Positions 1 through 8,408 of a stretch of DNA of 62,473 nt are shown one piece after another. The DNA is from Clostridiales bacterium (GTDB lineage: Bacteria; Bacillota; Clostridia; Lachnospirales; Lachnospiraceae), in assembly GCA_020860565.1 (NCBI GenBank), contig JAJBUA010000056.1:1-62473 (forward strand), in the 5' to 3' direction. The translations under genes were made by a program, and so were the position numbers. The notes under the pieces are model-generated. The model had not been told where the DNA came from, searched no databases, and worked only from the letters and a program-made list of their open reading frames with translations. The stretch's first letter is position 1; each line of letters opens with the position of its first letter.

Positions 1-60
1 CGTCTTCATCGTCATCGTAGTCTTCGTCGTCGTCTTCATCGTCATCGTAGTCTTCATCTT
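1..60. repeat. 30-bp tandem repeat, two copies, encoding an Asp/Glu tract
   Basis: Positions 1-30 and 31-60 are nearly identical: the first 25 bases match and the last five differ at two places. The unit encodes an Asp/Glu/Tyr run in the partial surface protein on the minus strand. More units may lie beyond the left edge. Likely a slippage-prone coding repeat. Confidence 0.8.
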
Positions 61-697
61 CGTCATCATATTCATATTCATTCCTGTAATCATAATCATA
101 CGAAAAATCAGACTCTTTAACGGAAGAATCTTCGACGGTTTCCTTCGTCCCCTGGACTACGCCTTCAAAATAAACCGTACCGGAGCTGCCGCTGCTGCCG
201 GACGAATCCGGTCCACTCACGCTGCTGCCATCAGAACTCTTCCCTGTAATCCGACCGCTGCTCTCCACGGAATAAGTCACGCCGTCCAGTTCAAAAGAGG
301 TATCCAACATAGCGCCGCTGTCATTAAAATAATACTGCACACCGTCGATCACGCTGAACCCGATCTCCATAATGCCGTCTTCATCAAAATGATACCAGAC
401 GCCGCCCACCTGTCTCCATGCGCCGCAGACAGTCTCGCCATCCTCATAGTATACCCAGCTTGAATTTTCCAGCTGATACCAGCCGTTTCCCGAAGTTGCG
501 CCGTCATAGGTTATCGCACCCGGTCCCGTTGTGCGGGCAGCTTCTTCCTCGTCCCACTCGTCATCGGCTTCTTCTTCATCGCTTTCTTCTTCCACATAGG
601 GATTGTCCGATACCGTGTCCGTATCTGCGTAAACGGTCGCCGCCGAAGCCAGGATGCATATACCTGCTGTTAATACCAATGCCAATCTCTTTTTCAT
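1..697 (-). CDS. Secreted acidic protein with cell-wall-binding-like repeats (C-terminus off window)
   Basis: Reading on the minus strand from ATG at 697, preceded by a good AAGGAG ribosome site, gives a signal peptide (MKKRLALVLTAGICILASA..). An Asp/Glu-rich stretch follows. Then come aromatic/glycine repeats of the choline- or cell-wall-binding type (WYQLENSSWVYYEDG, WYHFDEDG, QYYFNDSG). After a Ser/Gly linker there is a second, very acidic Asp/Glu/Tyr tail that runs off the left edge. Known: such repeats bind wall polymers. Inferred: a surface-anchored or wall-associated protein of unknown activity. The acidic tail is encoded by a near-perfect 30-bp tandem repeat, so its length may vary between strains. 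The product cannot be named further because the C-terminal domain is missing. Confidence 0.7.
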   Translation of the reverse strand, partial: MKKRLALVLTAGICILASAATVYADTDTVSDNPYVEEESDEEEADDEWDEEEAARTTGPGAITYDGATSGNGWYQLENSSWVYYEDGETVCGAWRQVGGVWYHFDEDGIMEIGFSVIDGVQYYFNDSGAMLDTSFELDGVTYSVESSGRITGKSSDGSSVSGPDSSGSSGSSGTVYFEGVVQGTKETVEDSSVKESDFSYDYDYRNEYEYDDEDEDYDDDEDDDEDYDDDED

Positions 698-784
698 GTT
701 CTGTTCTCCTTTCCTTGTGATTTCTATTTTTGAGTTATAATCCCTTTCGAACAAAGGATACGCCCTGCCCGGAAGGCTTTTTAT

Positions 785-809
785 CTTATAGGACAGATTT
801 TCCTATAAG
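785..809 (-). terminator. Stem-loop after the aminopeptidase gene
   Basis: CTTATAGGA and TCCTATAAG form a perfect 9-bp stem with a 7-base loop, about 30 bases past the stop of the minus-strand aminopeptidase. There is no clear T-run after it on the minus strand, so it may be a weak terminator or a 3'-end stabiliser. Confidence 0.5.
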
Positions 810-838
810 GGGAAAAACTATGGGTAACATAGTAATTC

Positions 839-2998
839 TTACAGATTCTCGTTTAACGCCTCTGTCCCCGGCACTGCAAAGCGGCCCTGCCGGATCACCG
901 CAAGCTCTCTCCCATCCTCGCATACAGCCGTGATATCGCCCAGTTCGGAATACGGAATTGTGATATCCGTATGGCACCCGAAATAGGCTCTCGCCGGATC
1001 CTCCTTCCGCAGCAGGGAGATCTCGTTATCTCTGGCGATCACTTCTTTCCCATCCGGATTCCGCATCGGTTCATCTTCACTCCAGCTGTAACAGGTATCG
1101 CCGACCGCAAAATGAGGTCCCATCTTTTCCGCGATCAGGATCGGCAGCTTCTGCGCGATCCCATAGCGCTCCGCCATGGCGTATGCCGCCGTATTGGTTC
1201 CGATCGCAAACTCTCCCAGCGGCAGAAAATCATGATTTTTCAGAATTTCCTGTCGGATCAGGTCTCTCCCCTCCTGCGGATTTGCAAAATTGGCACAGGA
1301 ATAATCCGTCACTCTCCCATCGGTAAAGGTCAGCTTCAAGTCCTGATACCGGACATTGCCCAGATAAACGCTGCGCACATGCAGAAGACCGTTCGTCCCC
1401 GAAAGCAGCGGCGACGTAAAAACTTCTCCCACCGGGATATTGACGTCCGCCACACAGTTCTCAAAATTCGTCTCGCGCGCCGCATCCTGCAGCGGATGCA
1501 GACGCACAATGATATCGGTCTCGTTCTCCCCGCGCCCGGTCACGTGAACACAGCTTCCCTGATCCAGCACATCGATCAGCTTTTGCTGAATCTGCTGATA
1601 CTGCTCATTGTCCAGCGTATTCAGCCGTATCGTCTCATCAAAGATCTCCGGATAAGGATCTCCGATCGCCGGCACCGGAAACGCGATAATCGTAAAACTG
1701 GTCTCCCGTCCGGGGATATAATGGTCCGTCAGGGCCATCGTCTCACTGGTATCCTGATTGAGCCACTCCTCCTGCTTCTTTGTCAATGACAAAGCCTCTT
1801 CTGCAGGAACCGGACGGAAAGGCTCCTCCCCAAAGGTCTCGATCACCGCAGGTCCCGCGTACTGCGCCGCGAGTTCACGAAGCTCCTCATAAGCGGTCCG
1901 CAGGATTCCCTGCCTGCGTTCTTTCAATGCCTTATCAAAATAGATCGCCATATCATAGCGATGATCATAATCGTACTGTCGATTCGGGGAAGCCCCATGA
2001 TAACCGATCCTGCGGTTCGGCGTCATAGACACCGACCACACCGGCGCACGATAAATAATCGGCTCCAGTCCTAACCGTCGAAAACGAATCACCGCCGCGC
2101 GGACCATCCGTTCAAAACCCAGCTCATACCGAATGGCGACTGTCTTTTTCCGGGAGAGATCACGCCCCATAACGGCAAATCCCCTCCGATATCCTTCCAC
2201 ATAGGTATCCGCCATCCGGTCGATCGTCTCCTGCGGCTGTTTTGCAAGGAAATCCGCGATCTCCATCTGCGTCGCCGAAATATATTCCCCAAAACGATAC
2301 AGATACCTCGGATCTGACAGATCCTCTTCCATAATAATATCCTTTGCAAAAGTAAGAGAAGGATCCAGCTGTTCCCGCAGCCGATAAGGAATCGTCACAT
2401 CCGCGTAATCGCTGTGAAACCAGTAAAGAATATCCCGCACGGACTTACTCTCCGGAATCTCTTCTTCGTATTGATTATAAATCTCAATCAGTGTTTCCGC
2501 AAGGATGGTCAGTTCCTCTTTTCTTCCCTCATATGCGAAAACGACCGCCGCGCGAAGCTGCGCGTAAAATGCTGACAGAAGCGGGCCATGCTCCGCTCCC
2601 AGCATCCGGACCGCATACCGCGGATTGGCAAAGCTTTCGTCATAATGCTCCGGTAAAAGATCCTCATAAAGTTTCCGATTCCACTCACCGAGTTCTTCCT
2701 GCGACAGAACATCAAAATCTCCCCTCTGCAGGCCCCCGGCTGTCTGCTCAACAAGCAGCATAAACTCCGCCATGTTCACAAAACAGGAACGGTAAGGCTC
2801 CTGTACCAGATCTTCCTGTGGGATCTGGCGAATCCGTTCAAACGAAAGTGCATATCTTTCACACAGCAGATCCATTAAACTTTCCAATTTTTCATTTTCT
2901 GTTTCCAAATTATTTTCTTCCAAATTATTTCTTTCCAAAATATCTCTTTCCTGATCCTTTGCTCTTAAATCTTCCGTCTTCCTGAACTCCTTCTGCAT
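839..2998 (-). CDS. M29-family metallo-aminopeptidase with long N-terminal extension
   Basis: The C-terminal ~400 residues match the thermophilic metalloprotease family M29 (AmpS/AmpT/PepS), which cleaves N-terminal residues from peptides using two metal ions. All expected ligands are visible: Glu525 (GEVFTSP), Glu596 (GEFAIGTN), His629 (GPHFAVG), Tyr637 (TCYSW), and His676 and Asp678 (GCHTDI). M29 enzymes are usually about 410 residues; this one is 719, so roughly 300 extra residues precede the catalytic part and have no family I recognise. The first ATG (2998) has no good ribosome site. An ATG near 2874 is preceded by GGAAAG at proper distance and would remove a charged, repetitive N-terminus (ERNNLEENNLETENEK), so the true start may be there. 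It is a single gene followed by a stem-loop. Confidence 0.82.
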   Translation of the reverse strand: MQKEFRKTEDLRAKDQERDILERNNLEENNLETENEKLESLMDLLCERYALSFERIRQIPQEDLVQEPYRSCFVNMAEFMLLVEQTAGGLQRGDFDVLSQEELGEWNRKLYEDLLPEHYDESFANPRYAVRMLGAEHGPLLSAFYAQLRAAVVFAYEGRKEELTILAETLIEIYNQYEEEIPESKSVRDILYWFHSDYADVTIPYRLREQLDPSLTFAKDIIMEEDLSDPRYLYRFGEYISATQMEIADFLAKQPQETIDRMADTYVEGYRRGFAVMGRDLSRKKTVAIRYELGFERMVRAAVIRFRRLGLEPIIYRAPVWSVSMTPNRRIGYHGASPNRQYDYDHRYDMAIYFDKALKERRQGILRTAYEELRELAAQYAGPAVIETFGEEPFRPVPAEEALSLTKKQEEWLNQDTSETMALTDHYIPGRETSFTIIAFPVPAIGDPYPEIFDETIRLNTLDNEQYQQIQQKLIDVLDQGSCVHVTGRGENETDIIVRLHPLQDAARETNFENCVADVNIPVGEVFTSPLLSGTNGLLHVRSVYLGNVRYQDLKLTFTDGRVTDYSCANFANPQEGRDLIRQEILKNHDFLPLGEFAIGTNTAAYAMAERYGIAQKLPILIAEKMGPHFAVGDTCYSWSEDEPMRNPDGKEVIARDNEISLLRKEDPARAYFGCHTDITIPYSELGDITAVCEDGRELAVIRQGRFAVPGTEALNENL

Positions 2999-3041
2999 TC
3001 AAAAGCTTTTATTTGCGCCAGTCCGCTCTTCCCACAGGTTA

Positions 3042-3362
3042 TCATCTCACGCCGGCTATCAACATGCTGGCCCAGAAAATAAGCAGACAGCCGCTGATTC
3101 CCATGCCGATCTTTGACAGCAGATAATTTTTCTCCTGCTCGACAAAGGAAAGGGCGCCATACCCCAGCGCCGCCACGGCAAAAATCATACTGGATACTCC
3201 CCAGGCGGCAATATTTAATTCGCCCTGCCCCTCATGGGCAACACTGAGTCCCAGACTGACGCCGGCAAAAATCAACGCCAGCAGGGAGGTTCCCAGACTA
3301 TAACGGCTCTTATCTGCAAATGGTTTCTTTACATAAGATATTTTAAAGCCTTTATCCTTCAC
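3042..3362 (-). CDS. Small membrane protein, DUF6142-like
   Basis: 106 residues with about three hydrophobic segments after a basic N-terminus (MKDKGFKISYVKKPFADKSRYS). The pattern resembles a small conserved membrane-protein family of Lachnospiraceae (DUF6142-like, assignment by eye). It overlaps the upstream VanZ-family gene by about 11 bases, so the two are probably translationally coupled. The function is unknown. Confidence 0.6.
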   Translation of the reverse strand: MKDKGFKISYVKKPFADKSRYSLGTSLLALIFAGVSLGLSVAHEGQGELNIAAWGVSSMIFAVAALGYGALSFVEQEKNYLLSKIGMGISGCLLIFWASMLIAGVR

Positions 3363-3819
3363 GTCTGCGCCTCCCGGCTCTCAGAGCCTGAACCATCCGG
3401 TAACTGATATATCCCAGAATCCCACCGATGGTATTTAAAAAAATATCATCGATATCAAAGCTTCCCACGCGGAAAATCAGCTGAGTCAATTCAATGCAGA
3501 GACTGAACGCAAAACAAAGGCATATCGTATTCCCTGCCTGTTTGCTCCTGCGGCTGACAACCGGCAGGAAAAAACCACATGGCATAAAAGCCACCACATT
3601 TCCCACATCATTTAACAGGAACGCTTTCATACCAAGCTGTTCCCGATAAATATAAAATCTTCTGATTTCCTTAAATAAGGTCAGATTATAAGCATACTCC
3701 GGCTGCACAATATCTCTGCCCAGTGATTCGGCAAAGATCAGGAAATAAACCAGAAACGCCAGATAAATGATAAAAAGCACCCATCCAAGTTTCTGATTTC
3801 GTGTCGTGTTTCTGATCAT
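3352..3819 (-). CDS. VanZ-family membrane protein
   Basis: 155 residues with hydrophobic segments and the VanZ signature region: NDVGNVVAFMPCGFFLP, then a segment with IELTQL, and RVGSFDIDDIFLNTIGGILGY near the C-terminus. VanZ-family proteins are integral membrane proteins; the founding member gives low-level teicoplanin resistance, but most chromosomal members have no known role. The downstream small membrane protein overlaps it, which suggests a two-gene unit. There is no van gene cluster nearby, so resistance is not implied. Confidence 0.8.
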   Translation of the reverse strand: MIRNTTRNQKLGWVLFIIYLAFLVYFLIFAESLGRDIVQPEYAYNLTLFKEIRRFYIYREQLGMKAFLLNDVGNVVAFMPCGFFLPVVSRRSKQAGNTICLCFAFSLCIELTQLIFRVGSFDIDDIFLNTIGGILGYISYRMVQALRAGRRRREG

Positions 3820-3846
3820 AAAATCTCCATATACCAGGTGCGGCTG

Positions 3847-3996
3847 CTAAAACTCAAGATCGGATTTACGTTTCAGCAGGATACTGCCATATACGATTGA
3901 CAGTACGCCCATCGTAATTCCCGTTATAATCAGGATAATTCCAATCGCGATATTAACCGCGCCCGCATTTTTCATCGTATGATAAATCCTCTCCAT
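3847..3996 (-). CDS. 49-residue single-span membrane protein
   Basis: A short ORF from ATG at 3996 to TAG at 3847, with AGGGG eight bases upstream. The product (MERIYHTMKNAGAVNIAIG.. ending KRKSDLEF) has one or two closely spaced hydrophobic segments (residues ~13-41) and a charged C-terminal tail. It lies just upstream of the VanZ-family gene in the same direction. The strong ribosome site, clean length and membrane pattern support a real gene. The function is unknown. Confidence 0.65.
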   Translation of the reverse strand: MERIYHTMKNAGAVNIAIGIILIITGITMGVLSIVYGSILLKRKSDLEF

Positions 3997-4197
3997 CGCT
4001 ATTACCCCTCTCACTCTCTGTTCATCCCTCTGAAACAGGAATCTGATTCATTCTACCATAACCAAAAGTTGCTTTCAAGCAAAACACTTGCAATCCATCC
4101 TTTTTTTACTTATACTCTGCTCAGAGTTTATTTTTATTCCTTCGATTCGATGAAAACTCTCCTGCGACCCCATGAACGATTTTTCTCCGGAGGGCTT

Positions 4198-5004
4198 ATG
4201 TTGTCATCCTCTTATTATATGGAAAAAACTGAAAATCTGAATGCCGCGCAAAGCCGTGCACTCCGGACTCTGACCGCTTTGTCCGACAGAGAAGATACGC
4301 GAACGGTATCTTATCCTCAGGATGAGGAAGATGCTCTGCATTACCTGCTGTGGATCCGTAAGCCAGAGGGCGACAGCCCGGAACTGATCGGTGCTCTCGC
4401 CATCCTGCCTCTGGATGAGACTATGGTCGAATGTATCGCCCTCATCCATCCCTCTGCCCGACGGAAAGGCTTCTTTACCCGGCTCCTTCAACGTGCACGC
4501 AGAGACTTTGCCCGGTTTGATTTCCTTTTCCCTGTTCCCGAGGAAGTCGGCAACATAACGGCTTCCCTGCAGGCGATTGGCGCGCAATATGACCATACTG
4601 ATCTTATGATGGAATGTCTGACCGCCGAATGGCCGGACGTCCAGATACTGCCGGACGCCCTCATTCCGGAGAATCTTATTCCAGAAGAGCACCTCCCGGA
4701 AGTCTTTCTCTGGCCTGAGGATACGGATACGCCCATCGGCTCCTGCCGCGTTATCCCCCTTTCCCCAGACTGCGTCTGTCTCTGTCAGGTTGAGATTTCC
4801 CCTGCCCTGCGCGGTCTCGGCCATGGCACTGCGATGATTCGCCGCCTGCTCAGTCTGCTGCGTCAATGCGGTATCTGCCGGGTCCTTCTGCATGTAGAAA
4901 AAGAAAATATTCCCGCGGTCGCCCTGTATAAAAAGACAGGATTCCGCGTCATCGAAACCCTGTCTTACTGCCTGCTGTCCTCCGCCAGCCGGACGGACGA
5001 TTAA
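4198..5004 (+). CDS. GNAT-family acetyltransferase with two GNAT-like halves
   Basis: The start at 4198 is chosen because GGAGG lies six bases before it; a longer reading from 3979 has no such site. The 268-residue product has an N-terminal half with a degenerate acetyl-CoA-binding loop (HPSARRKGFFTRLLQRARRDF) and a C-terminal half with the classic RGLGHGTAMIRRLL motif and the ENIPAVALYKKTGFRV strand-helix-strand. Known: GNAT enzymes transfer acetyl from acetyl-CoA to amines. The substrate cannot be told. The stop overlaps the stop of the convergent alarmone synthetase gene (5001-5004). Confidence 0.8.
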   Translation: MLSSSYYMEKTENLNAAQSRALRTLTALSDREDTRTVSYPQDEEDALHYLLWIRKPEGDSPELIGALAILPLDETMVECIALIHPSARRKGFFTRLLQRARRDFARFDFLFPVPEEVGNITASLQAIGAQYDHTDLMMECLTAEWPDVQILPDALIPENLIPEEHLPEVFLWPEDTDTPIGSCRVIPLSPDCVCLCQVEISPALRGLGHGTAMIRRLLSLLRQCGICRVLLHVEKENIPAVALYKKTGFRVIETLSYCLLSSASRTDD

Positions 5005-5738
5005 TCTACCATTACAATTCCGCCCTGTTGCTCAATATTCTTGCGGATCCTCAGCATCTGCTGATCCGTATTGGCAATCACGTCCGCACACTGGCGAAGC
5101 TCCTCTGTAATCTGCTGCGAGTCCTGTACAATATCCTTTTTATATTTCAGCTGATGATCCAGGCTCGCCCAGAAATCCATCGCGATCGTACGGATCTGTA
5201 CCTCAACCCTCATGTTTTTCTTTTCATCAGAAAAATACACCGGTATTTCCAGAATCAGATGATAACTTCGATAGCCGTTCGGTTTGGGATTTTTGATATA
5301 ATCCTTTACCGTCACCACCTTCACATCATCCTGTCTCACCAGCATATCCGCTACCGTGTAAATCTCATCCAGAAAAGAACAGATCACACGGATCCCGGCC
5401 ACATCGTCCAGATGCCCCATCATGGACTCCACAGTCACCGGATATCCCTTCCGACGGAGTTTTCCCACGATACTGCTCGGCTTTTTTACACGAGACTTAA
5501 TCAGTTCAATCGGATTTCTCTGATTGCGAATCGAGAGATCGTCATTCAGCACCTCCAGCTTTGTCTTCACCTCGCGGATCGCGCATGAATACATCATCAG
5601 CGCCCGCTGAAATTCTTTTGCCTGACGCCCAAAATCATCCGGAACCTGCGCCAGATTCGGTACATTCACTGTAGACAGATGCAGTTCGCTGTTCGGATTC
5701 GGGTTCAGATTCCCATTATCACTCAGATTTGTGTCCAT
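5001..5738 (-). CDS. Small alarmone synthetase (RelA/SpoT synthetase domain only)
   Basis: 245 residues from ATG 5738, chosen for the AGAGGTG ribosome site six bases upstream; a longer in-frame reading to 5873 would run through the promoter. Residues ~90-200 are a RelA/SpoT nucleotidyltransferase domain: KSRVKKPSSIVGKLRRKG, DDVAGIRVICSFLDEIY, KPNGYRSYHLILEIPV and RVEVQIRTIAMDFWASLDHQLKYK. No hydrolase, TGS or ACT domain is present, so it should make (p)ppGpp from ATP and GDP/GTP, like RelP/RelQ. It has its own promoter (5845-5873) and about 100 bases of 5' untranslated region. Confidence 0.9.
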   Translation of the reverse strand: MDTNLSDNGNLNPNPNSELHLSTVNVPNLAQVPDDFGRQAKEFQRALMMYSCAIREVKTKLEVLNDDLSIRNQRNPIELIKSRVKKPSSIVGKLRRKGYPVTVESMMGHLDDVAGIRVICSFLDEIYTVADMLVRQDDVKVVTVKDYIKNPKPNGYRSYHLILEIPVYFSDEKKNMRVEVQIRTIAMDFWASLDHQLKYKKDIVQDSQQITEELRQCADVIANTDQQMLRIRKNIEQQGGIVMVD

Positions 5739-5844
5739 TCGCACACCTCTTGTTATGAAAATATTCCAGATGCGATTACCACGCTTACAGCCGGCACATC
5801 GATATCTTCCGTCCATGCCCCTGCCATTCTGGATTCTTATCTTC

Positions 5845-5873
5845 ATTATAAGAGGGTTCTGAACAAATAACAA
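5845..5873 (-). promoter_or_regulatory. Sigma-A promoter of the alarmone synthetase gene
   Basis: On the minus strand, -35 TTGTTA (5873-5868), a 17-base spacer and a perfect -10 TATAAT (5850-5845). The start codon at 5738 lies about 100 bases downstream. Confidence 0.7.
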
Positions 5874-5968
5874 GGTTAAAAGTGTGAATTTTTCAGTAAT
5901 TTTTCATAAATATTTCATCTGACAGGAACGATCTTCCCTGAGGGAAATCGGCCGTGTCATAAAACGGC

Positions 5969-7333
5969 TCAATACAGCTGTGCCGTCCTCCGATACCGGT
6001 TATAGACATAGAACGAGATCGCGGTCACAATCACATCTGATACCAGCTGCGACCACACCAGACCGTAAATGCCAAACAGCGCGTTCATCACAAACAACAT
6101 CGGGATGTTGACAACCGCCCACCGGGTAACTCCCAGAAAAAGTGCTTTCTTCCCTTCGCCGAACGCGTTAAAGATATGTACCGTCGAAAAGCACAGAAAC
6201 ATCCACGGCGTCGCGAGGATCCTCACCCGGATAAAATCCACTCCCAGACGCACGGTTTCTGCATCGGAGATAAAGAAACGCATCAGAGCCACCGCTCCCA
6301 GCTCGTAAAGGCAGATGCTCACGATACCGATCACAAGGCCAAGCTGTCTGGCATAGCGGATGATACTGTTCATTCTTTTATAATCGCGAGAGGAAAAATT
6401 GTATGCAGTCAGCGGCACGATGCCCTGACAGATACCAATCCCCACATTTAAAGGAAGTCTCTCTGCCTTTAATACGATGCCGATCGCCGCAAGCGCAATA
6501 TCTCCGTACGCGACCATCAGCCGGTCCAGAATTACATAGTCCAGATCAAATAAAAATGTCGCGATCGAGGAGGGGACTCCCACCCAGAAGATGGATTTGA
6601 TGCTGTCCTTTGACGGCATCCCCTTTTTGAGATCCAGAGAAATGACATGTTTCCCCCGCGTCTGATGCAGTACCCGCAGGAAATAACCGCATGCGGTGCA
6701 GTTGGAAATGCAGGTCGCAATCCCGACTCCCAGCGCCTCCATCCCCCGCGGCAGAATCAAAAACATCATCAGCGGATCCAGCACAATATTTAAGATGCCG
6801 CCCATCGCAATGCCGAAACTGGCGTTTTTGGAATATCCGACGCTTCTCAGCAGATTGGACAGCACGTTCGACATGACTGTCGGGATGCCGCCGATCACAA
6901 TCACACAAAATGTATATTGTCTGGCGTAGCCGATCGTATTTTCCCCCGCGCCCAGCATTCTCAGAAGCGGATTCATGAAACATGCCATGCTCAGTGAAAA
7001 AAGCGCCGCAATGATAATTGCCAGATAAACGCTGAACACGCTGACCCGCTCCGCCTCCTCTTCACAGTCCTTTCCCAGCAGACGCGAGATCAGAGTCCCG
7101 CCGCCGACACCGGTCAGTCCGGCGATCGACAGGGACAGATTAAATATCGGCAGGATCATCGAAATCCCCGCCACCATATAGGGATTATTGGTTCTGCCCA
7201 CATAAAACGTATCCGCCATGTTGTAAATCAGCACAATCACCTGACTGATAATCATGGGTACCGCCATCAGGCGCACGGCCTCAGGCACCGGCAGTTCTTC
7301 AAAGATTTTCTTTTTTTCTGCTGTTTGTTCCAT
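5969..7333 (-). CDS. MATE-family efflux transporter
   Basis: 454 residues with about 12 hydrophobic spans and MATE hallmarks: PMIISQVIVLIYNMADTFYVG near residue 26, GVGGGTLISRLLGK near residue 75, and LDPLMMFL in the first half. The second half repeats the fold (ILDRLMVAYG, PLTAYNFSSRDYKRMN). Such proteins export cationic drugs or metabolites in exchange for Na+ or H+; the substrate is unknown. The start at 7333 follows AAAGGAG. It is transcribed away from the thiamine locus. Confidence 0.9.
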   Translation of the reverse strand: MEQTAEKKKIFEELPVPEAVRLMAVPMIISQVIVLIYNMADTFYVGRTNNPYMVAGISMILPIFNLSLSIAGLTGVGGGTLISRLLGKDCEEEAERVSVFSVYLAIIIAALFSLSMACFMNPLLRMLGAGENTIGYARQYTFCVIVIGGIPTVMSNVLSNLLRSVGYSKNASFGIAMGGILNIVLDPLMMFLILPRGMEALGVGIATCISNCTACGYFLRVLHQTRGKHVISLDLKKGMPSKDSIKSIFWVGVPSSIATFLFDLDYVILDRLMVAYGDIALAAIGIVLKAERLPLNVGIGICQGIVPLTAYNFSSRDYKRMNSIIRYARQLGLVIGIVSICLYELGAVALMRFFISDAETVRLGVDFIRVRILATPWMFLCFSTVHIFNAFGEGKKALFLGVTRWAVVNIPMLFVMNALFGIYGLVWSQLVSDVIVTAISFYVYNRYRRTAQLY

Positions 7334-7512
7334 TTTGCTCCTTTCACCGCCGTCCGTCCATGTATAAATACCATTTTGTGGTAAAATTGTTTCGTCGATA
7401 TTATAACAATTATCGATTTGAAATTCAATCCATGATTACATTTGCCGAAATCCGTCTCCGCTTCCATAAAATAACCGGAAGATTTCTTCCAATCATTTTT
7501 CCGGAAAAGGGA

Positions 7513-7541
7513 TTGCTTTTTCTCCCCGGCTTTCGTATAAT
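7513..7541 (+). promoter_or_regulatory. Promoter of the thiamine locus
   Basis: -35 TTGCTT (7513-7518), a 17-base spacer and a perfect -10 TATAAT (7536-7541), placed a few bases before the TPP riboswitch. Confidence 0.8.
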
Positions 7542-7554
7542 ATTCACTATAACC

Positions 7555-7648
7555 AAGGAGATGGGGAGCTGGCTGTAACCGGCTGAGAGGAAGCTGCATC
7601 GCTTCGACCCTTAACCTGATTTGGATAATGCCAACGTAGGGAATTCCG
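7555..7648 (+). ncRNA. TPP (THI-box) riboswitch
   Basis: The conserved parts of the thiamine-pyrophosphate aptamer are present in order: GGGGAGC, CGGCTGAGAG, the P3 stem GAAGC/GCTTC, ACCCTT, AACCTGAT, and GGATAATGCCAACGTAGGGAA. It lies between a strong promoter and an intrinsic terminator and precedes thiW-thiD-thiC, so it should switch off this locus when thiamine pyrophosphate is plentiful. Confidence 0.96.
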
Positions 7649-7667
7649 TAAGCTGACGAGCGATAAA

Positions 7668-7691
7668 GAGGTGCCTGCGCACCTTTTTTTA
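7668..7691 (+). terminator. Riboswitch-linked intrinsic terminator
   Basis: AGGTGC-CTGC-GCACCT (7669-7684) followed by a run of seven T. It sits ~20 bases past the TPP aptamer and is most likely its expression platform. Confidence 0.85.
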
Positions 7692-7725
7692 TTTCTGAAA
7701 GACAGTCTGCGAGGTCAGGCACGAG

Positions 7726-7749
7726 AGTTCCGCTTTTGCGGGACTTTTT
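7726..7749 (+). terminator. Second terminator-like hairpin before thiW
   Basis: AGTTCCGC-TTTT-GCGGGACT with one G.T pair, followed by TTTT. It lies between the first terminator and thiW. Two terminators in series after the aptamer would tighten repression, or it may be a remnant of a duplicated platform. Confidence 0.6.
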
Positions 7750-7828
7750 CATTTGATGAAAAAACCTTTTTATTAAAAGTTTTCATCCGGGAAAAGTCCT
7801 TCGTGCAGGAAAGGAGAGTTTTATTTTT

Positions 7829-8332
7829 ATGAGAAGCAACGACACAACCAGAAAACTGGCACTTGCCGGAGTTCTGACAGCGGTTGCTGTCGCCGGGAGC
7901 CTGCTCAGCTTTCCCGTGGCGGGGAGTAAATGCGCCCCGATCCAGCATATGGTCAATGTTTTTGCCGCTGTAGCGCTCGGCCCGTGGTGGGGATTTGCCA
8001 TCGCCTTCTGCGCGAGTCTGCTGCGTAATCTGATGGGGCTCGGCAGCCTGATGGCCTTCCCCGGCAGTATGCTTGGCGCGCTGTGCTGCGGTCTTGTCTA
8101 TGCCGCCACGAAAAAGATCGGTCCGACCTGCTTTGCGGAAGCTTTCGGGACCGGCATTCTGGGGGGACTCGCGGCGTATCCGGTCGCGCGGTTCCTGATG
8201 GGCATCCACCCGGCGGGGTTATTTGTCTACATGATCCCGTTCCTGATTTCCACGGTTGCAGGAAGCATCCTGGCATTTGTACTGCTGGGGATCCTGGAAA
8301 GAGGCGGAGCGTTAAGCAATATCCGTGGATAG
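7829..8332 (+). CDS. thiW: ThiW, predicted ECF-transporter substrate-binding (S) component for a thiazole precursor
   Basis: 167 residues, five to six hydrophobic spans. The sequence fits the ThiW family: MRSNDTTRKLALAGVLTAVAVAG.., VAGSKCAPIQHMVNVFAAVALGPWWG, SLLRNLMGLGSLMAFPGSMLGA. Known: ThiW is predicted from riboswitch context to be the membrane S component that brings the thiazole moiety (or relatives) into the cell, sharing an energising module encoded elsewhere. The GGAG site is rather far (~12 bases) from ATG 7829. First gene after the TPP riboswitch and followed by thiD, so uptake of one half of thiamine would be paired with synthesis of the other half. Confidence 0.85.
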   Translation: MRSNDTTRKLALAGVLTAVAVAGSLLSFPVAGSKCAPIQHMVNVFAAVALGPWWGFAIAFCASLLRNLMGLGSLMAFPGSMLGALCCGLVYAATKKIGPTCFAEAFGTGILGGLAAYPVARFLMGIHPAGLFVYMIPFLISTVAGSILAFVLLGILERGGALSNIRG

Positions 8333-8408
8333 CGACTATGAAAAATAGCGGATTGGGGGCACCACTTTCCGCGGCTGTTATTACATTACAATTCACAGGA
8401 GGTTTCTC

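Noticed and set aside
1-60. Direct repeats that could suggest a CRISPR array
   Set aside because: The repeats are adjacent with no spacers and are in frame with a signal-peptide protein on the minus strand; they encode an acidic tract.
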